Assembly: GCF_945957355.1 (NCBI RefSeq) | Contig: NZ_CAMFKM010000007.1 | Location: forward strand, 186,001 to 250,000 | Origin: an uncultured Reyranella sp. | GTDB taxonomy: Bacteria; Pseudomonadota; Alphaproteobacteria; Reyranellales; Reyranellaceae | Direction of reading: 5' to 3' | Length of the DNA: 64,000 nucleotides | In this document: positions 60,754 through 64,000 of the stretch, piece by piece | Position numbering within the stretch: the stretch's first letter is position 1 | Layout of the letters: each line of letters opens with the position of its first letter | Notes under the pieces: model-generated | What the model was told of the DNA's origin: nothing | Database searches by the model: none | The model's input: only the letters and a program-made list of their open reading frames with translations | Translations under genes and position numbers: made by a program

Positions 60754-61616
60754 TGAAGCGCCGCACCGTCCTCGGCATGGGACTCGGCGCGGCGGCCGCC
60801 GCCGCCCTCCCCGCCAATGCGCAGCAGCCGCCCCGCATCGTGTCGGTCGGCAGCTCCATCACCGAAATCATCTACGCACTCGGCGCCGAGAAGCTGCTGG
60901 TCGGCGTCGATACGACCAGCCTGTACCCGGAGGCCGCGCGAAAACTGCCGCAGGTTGGCTACATGCGGGCCCTGTCGGCCGAGGGCGTGCTGTCGTTGAA
61001 GCCGACCCTGATCATCGCGACCACCGCGGCTGGCCCGGCCGGTGCGCTCGACCAGCTCAAGGCGACCGGCATCGAGGTCATGATCCTGCCGGATAAATAC
61101 GACTATGACAGCGTGGTCACCAAGATCGCCGCCATCGGCAAGGTGATCGGCAAGATGGCTGAAGCGGATGCCCTGATCGCCAGGGGCCAAGAGTCCATGA
61201 AGACGCTGACCGTCAGGCTTGCGACGGTAAAAAGTCACCCACGCGTGCTCTTCCTGCTGTCGATGACCGGCGGCGCGCCCCAGGCCGCCGGCCGCGACAC
61301 CGCCGCCGCCGGCATCATCAAGCTGGCGGGCGGCATTAACGCCGTCGATGGCTATTCCGGCTACCGGCCGCTCACGCCGGAATCGGTCATCGCCTCCAAC
61401 GCCGACTATGTGCTGGTGACGCGCCAGACCGTGGAGGCGATGGGCGGCAAGCAGGCCATCCTCGACCAGCCGTCGCTCAACCGCACGCCGGCCGGCAAGG
61501 CTGGCAGAATCATCGAATTCGACACGCTGCTCCTGCTGGGCTTCGGTCCGCGCACACCCGAGGCGGCCACCGAACTTGCGATGGCACTGCATCCAAACCT
61601 CGCCCGCGCACCGTGA
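60753..61616 (+). CDS. hmuT: Haem ABC transporter periplasmic binding protein HmuT
   Basis: A 287-residue class III substrate-binding protein. The signal peptide starts MKRRTVLG and ends near ANA-QQ (residue 24). The two lobes are joined by a long helix; GSSITEIIYALGAEKLLVGVD, read from residue 33, is the binding-protein opening. It hands haem to the HmuUV permease. The ATG overlaps the hmuS stop (TGATG), and the stop overlaps the hmuU GTG, a fully coupled arrangement. Confidence 0.93.
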   Translation: MKRRTVLGMGLGAAAAAALPANAQQPPRIVSVGSSITEIIYALGAEKLLVGVDTTSLYPEAARKLPQVGYMRALSAEGVLSLKPTLIIATTAAGPAGALDQLKATGIEVMILPDKYDYDSVVTKIAAIGKVIGKMAEADALIARGQESMKTLTVRLATVKSHPRVLFLLSMTGGAPQAAGRDTAAAGIIKLAGGINAVDGYSGYRPLTPESVIASNADYVLVTRQTVEAMGGKQAILDQPSLNRTPAGKAGRIIEFDTLLLLGFGPRTPEAATELAMALHPNLARAP

Positions 61617-62647
61617 CCGCACTTGCATTGCGGCGTCCGATCCCGCTGTTCGCGCTCGCCGCCCTGGCGAGCGTCGTGGCCAGCCTGTGCATCGGCGCCT
61701 TTCCCGTCGGCTTCGGCCAGATCCTGTCGGCCGTCGGCCTGTCGAGCGCGCCGCTCGACGACACGACGGCGGCCGTCCTCTACGCCATCCGTGCGCCGCG
61801 CGTGTTCGCGGCCTTCGCCGTCGGCGCCGCGCTGGCGGCCGGCGGCGCGGCGATGCAGAGCCTGTTCCGCAATCCGCTGGCCGATCCCGGCCTGCTCGGC
61901 GTCTCGAGCGGAGCGGCGCTGGCCGCCGTATCGACGATCGTGCTGGGCGAGAGGGTGATGCACGTCGTACCGCCGGACTTGCGGCCCTGGGCCCTGCCCA
62001 TCGCGGCCTTCCTCGGCGGATTGGCGGCCACCGTCGTCGTCTATCGCATCGCCGCGCGCGAGGGCGTGACCCTGGTCGGCACCTTGCTGCTGGCCGGCAT
62101 CGCGATCAACGCGCTCACCTCAGCGGGCATCGGCATGCTGGTGTTCGTGGCCGACGATCAGCAGCTTCGCACGCTGATCTTCTGGACCATGGGCGGCTTC
62201 GGCTCGGTCACCTGGATCGCAATCGCGCCGGCCCTGCTGATCTTGCTCGTCAGCGTGCCGACCCTGCTGCCGACGGCGCACCTGCTCGACGCGCTGGCGC
62301 TCGGCGAACGCGAAGCCGGCCATGTCGGCGTCGATGTCGAACGCCTGAAGAAGCGGCTCGTGGCGCAGGTGGCGCTGGCGGTCGGTGCCGGCGTGGCGAT
62401 CTCCGGCATCGTGGGATTCGTCGGCCTGATCGCGCCGCACATCGTGCGCCTGCTGCTCGGCCCATCGCATCGCACCCTGTTGCCGGCCGCGGCCCTGTTC
62501 GGCGGCGCCTTCCTCGTGCTGGCCGATGCGCTGGCCCGCACCATGGTCTCGCCGGCCGAGCTGCCGATCGGCGTGCTGACGGCGCTGGTGGGTGGGCCAT
62601 TCTTCCTCTGGCTGCTGGCAAGCCGTGCCGCACGAGGTGGGCTGTGA
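61613..62647 (+). CDS. hmuU: Haem ABC transporter permease HmuU
   Basis: A 344-residue FecCD/BtuC-type permease with about ten helices. IRAPRVFAAFAVGAALAAGGAAMQSLFRNPLADPGLLGVSSGA, read across residues 60-105, and ISGIVGFVGLIAPHIVRLLLG are the standard motifs, the latter containing the ATPase-coupling loop. The start is a GTG inside the hmuT stop; the stop overlaps the hmuV GTG. It forms the inner-membrane channel for haem. Confidence 0.95.
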   Translation: MTALALRRPIPLFALAALASVVASLCIGAFPVGFGQILSAVGLSSAPLDDTTAAVLYAIRAPRVFAAFAVGAALAAGGAAMQSLFRNPLADPGLLGVSSGAALAAVSTIVLGERVMHVVPPDLRPWALPIAAFLGGLAATVVVYRIAAREGVTLVGTLLLAGIAINALTSAGIGMLVFVADDQQLRTLIFWTMGGFGSVTWIAIAPALLILLVSVPTLLPTAHLLDALALGEREAGHVGVDVERLKKRLVAQVALAVGAGVAISGIVGFVGLIAPHIVRLLLGPSHRTLLPAAALFGGAFLVLADALARTMVSPAELPIGVLTALVGGPFFLWLLASRAARGGL

Positions 62648-63423
62648 AGCGCCTGCAGGCCATCGGCATCGAGGTGCGGGCGCGCACCAAGACGCTGTTG
62701 CGCGACGTTTCGCTCGACGTCGCGCCGGGCGAGTTCGTGGCAATCATCGGCCCGAACGGTGCGGGCAAGAGCACGCTGCTGAACGCTCTGGCCGGCGATC
62801 GCGTCCTGGCCGACGGCGAGATCCTGCTCGACGGACGGCCGCTGGGGCAATGGAGCAAGCTGGAGCTGGCGCGCCGCCGCGCCGTGCTACCGCAGCACTC
62901 GGCCGTGGCCTTCGACTTCACCGGGCTTCAGATCGCCATGCTGGGCCTGCTCGCCTTTCGCGGCACGCTGTCGGAATCGCAGATGCAGACGCTGGCCGAG
63001 CAGGCCCTTGCCGAGACCGAGGCGCTGGCCTTCGCCGGCCGGCCCTATACCGTTCTGTCCGGCGGCGAACGCCAGCGCATCCAGCTCGCCCGCGTGCTCG
63101 CCCAGTGCGACGCCGATCCCGCGGCCACGCAGTTCCTGCTGCTCGACGAACCGATCACCGGACTCGACGTCTCGCACCAGCATGCGGCACTGGCCAGTGC
63201 CCGGCGTCGCGTCGACCGGGGGCTGGGTGTCCTCGCGGTGCTGCACGATCTCAACATGGCGGCGCGCTATGCCGACCGGGTCGGCATCGTCGAGGCTGGC
63301 CGTGTGACAAATCTGGGACCAACCCGCCAGACGCTCGACCCGGAGACGCTCTCGGCCGTCTTCGCGACACCGATTGTGCGAATCGAAGCCGCCGGGAGAA
63401 CGGCATTCCTCAGCCCCGGCTGA
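62644..63423 (+). CDS. hmuV: Haem ABC transporter ATPase HmuV
   Basis: A 259-residue ABC ATPase. Walker A GPNGAGKST, the signature LSGGERQRIQLARVLAQ, Walker B LLLDEPITGLD and the switch HDLNMAARYAD are all intact. It powers haem import with HmuU and HmuT. A GTG start overlaps the hmuU stop. After its end a 98-base gap precedes an unrelated gene, with no obvious terminator. Confidence 0.95.
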   Translation: MKRLQAIGIEVRARTKTLLRDVSLDVAPGEFVAIIGPNGAGKSTLLNALAGDRVLADGEILLDGRPLGQWSKLELARRRAVLPQHSAVAFDFTGLQIAMLGLLAFRGTLSESQMQTLAEQALAETEALAFAGRPYTVLSGGERQRIQLARVLAQCDADPAATQFLLLDEPITGLDVSHQHAALASARRRVDRGLGVLAVLHDLNMAARYADRVGIVEAGRVTNLGPTRQTLDPETLSAVFATPIVRIEAAGRTAFLSPG

Positions 63424-63521
63424 TTCACCGCGAATCGGTGTTCAATCCGACACAAACCCGCCGGATTCGAACGATGTTATGATGCCTCGATCCGCAATCA
63501 TAAGTCCGACCTCAGGCCTCC

Positions 63522-64000
63522 ATGGGCGAACGCCCTACTCTGTTGATGACGACCCGACTGGGCGTGCGTCCTCTGGGCGTGCGGGGCGAACCGCTGCACG
63601 CGGTCGCCGGCCAGTTGCTGTCCGTCATACGGCGTCGCCTGGGCGACGGTCCCGCCGACCTGCTGGCCGAGCCGCAGCTTCGCGAGTCCGGTGACGGCAT
63701 CGACTGGTACGCCGCGCGCAGCGGTACCGCCCAACGCCTCAGCGAACTGGACGAGACCCGACGCACGGAAGTCCTGCGCATCGTCGAGGAACACCTCGCT
63801 TCCATCCGGTCGCTGGGCGCCCAGCTCCTGGGATCGCAGACCAGCGAAGAGGCGCGGCTGATCGGGCGCTCGCTCGAACTCTCGACATCCCGCCCCTCGG
63901 ACGATTTCGTGTTCGTGGTCGACGGCCAACCGGTAATCGTCGCCTGGGGCTACGAAGCCGACGCCGCGGCGGGCCTGCAAGCCTTCCAGCCGGCGACGGT
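63522..64000 (+). CDS. Unidentified protein, 5' part only
   Basis: A frame opens with ATG and runs off the right edge after 159 residues. I do not recognise it. Visible features are a ESGDGIDWYAARSGTAQRLSEL segment read over residues 62-83, Leu/Arg-rich helices, and a beta-like FVFVVDGQPVIVAWGY stretch near residue 130. There is no signal peptide. The ribosome-binding site is weak. More of the protein would be needed to identify its family. Confidence 0.55.
   Translation, partial: MGERPTLLMTTRLGVRPLGVRGEPLHAVAGQLLSVIRRRLGDGPADLLAEPQLRESGDGIDWYAARSGTAQRLSELDETRRTEVLRIVEEHLASIRSLGAQLLGSQTSEEARLIGRSLELSTSRPSDDFVFVVDGQPVIVAWGYEADAAAGLQAFQPAT

Overview
The window reads as chromosomal DNA of a high-GC, free-living alphaproteobacterium. 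The evidence is the strong G/C codon bias, a SAM-II riboswitch in front of an O-succinylhomoserine sulfhydrylase gene (an alphaproteobacterial signature), an HmuSTUV/HemP haem locus and an abundance of uptake systems for organic solutes (Bug, TRAP, family-5 SBP). A Rhodospirillales/Reyranella-like host is an inference from gene style only. I see no phage, transposase, CRISPR array, rRNA or tRNA, and no gene-free stretch longer than about 290 bases.

Layout. 1-8281: a divergent arylsulfatase, then a tightly packed plus-strand run of alpha/beta hydrolase, methyladenine-glycosylase-like protein, Asp/Glu-racemase-like protein, FAH-family hydrolase, MFS transporter, a frameshifted nitroreductase and a solute-binding protein. 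This looks like a catabolic operon for a small organic compound. 8289-13299: a haem-barrel protein, a His-rich PadR regulator coupled to a DUF2218 protein with two AT-rich inverted repeats at its promoter, a small secreted protein with elastin-like repeats, and an autotransporter. 13423-18269: folE, argE-dgoK-dgoA, apaG and a CDF transporter. 18284-19286: a divergent thioesterase/MarR pair with a shared operator. 19436-23522: tenA and metZ under a SAM-II riboswitch, a ThDP enzyme and a NIPSNAP protein.

23812-35233: mixed metabolism, including a glycine-rich RRM protein with a clear terminator, a DUF1194 protein, an ABHD18-like hydrolase, a class II aldolase, a LysE exporter, a cyclase-family hydrolase, an SGNH hydrolase translationally coupled to OpgC, a CaiB-type CoA transferase and a Bug receptor. 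35237-43454: a patatin, a hydantoinase/oxoprolinase B-A pair and a complete DctMQP TRAP transporter.

43540-50690: a copper-handling block. A CsoR repressor, a His/Cys-rich exported protein, a small lipoprotein, an outer-membrane factor, a multicopper oxidase, a cupredoxin and a CusF-like chaperone lie on the minus strand, and a CopA-type ATPase diverges from them across a CsoR-like operator. There is no RND pump, so the efflux route through the outer-membrane factor is unexplained. 50769-55466: a TerC-family membrane protein, purC, a CMD protein and kup.

55468-63423: a haem-uptake locus: hemP, TonB-dependent receptor, a dedicated TonB, HmuS, HmuT, HmuU and HmuV, several with overlapping start and stop codons. 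A Fur/Irr-like box and two unfamiliar coupled minus-strand genes lie on its other side. An unidentified gene runs off the right edge.
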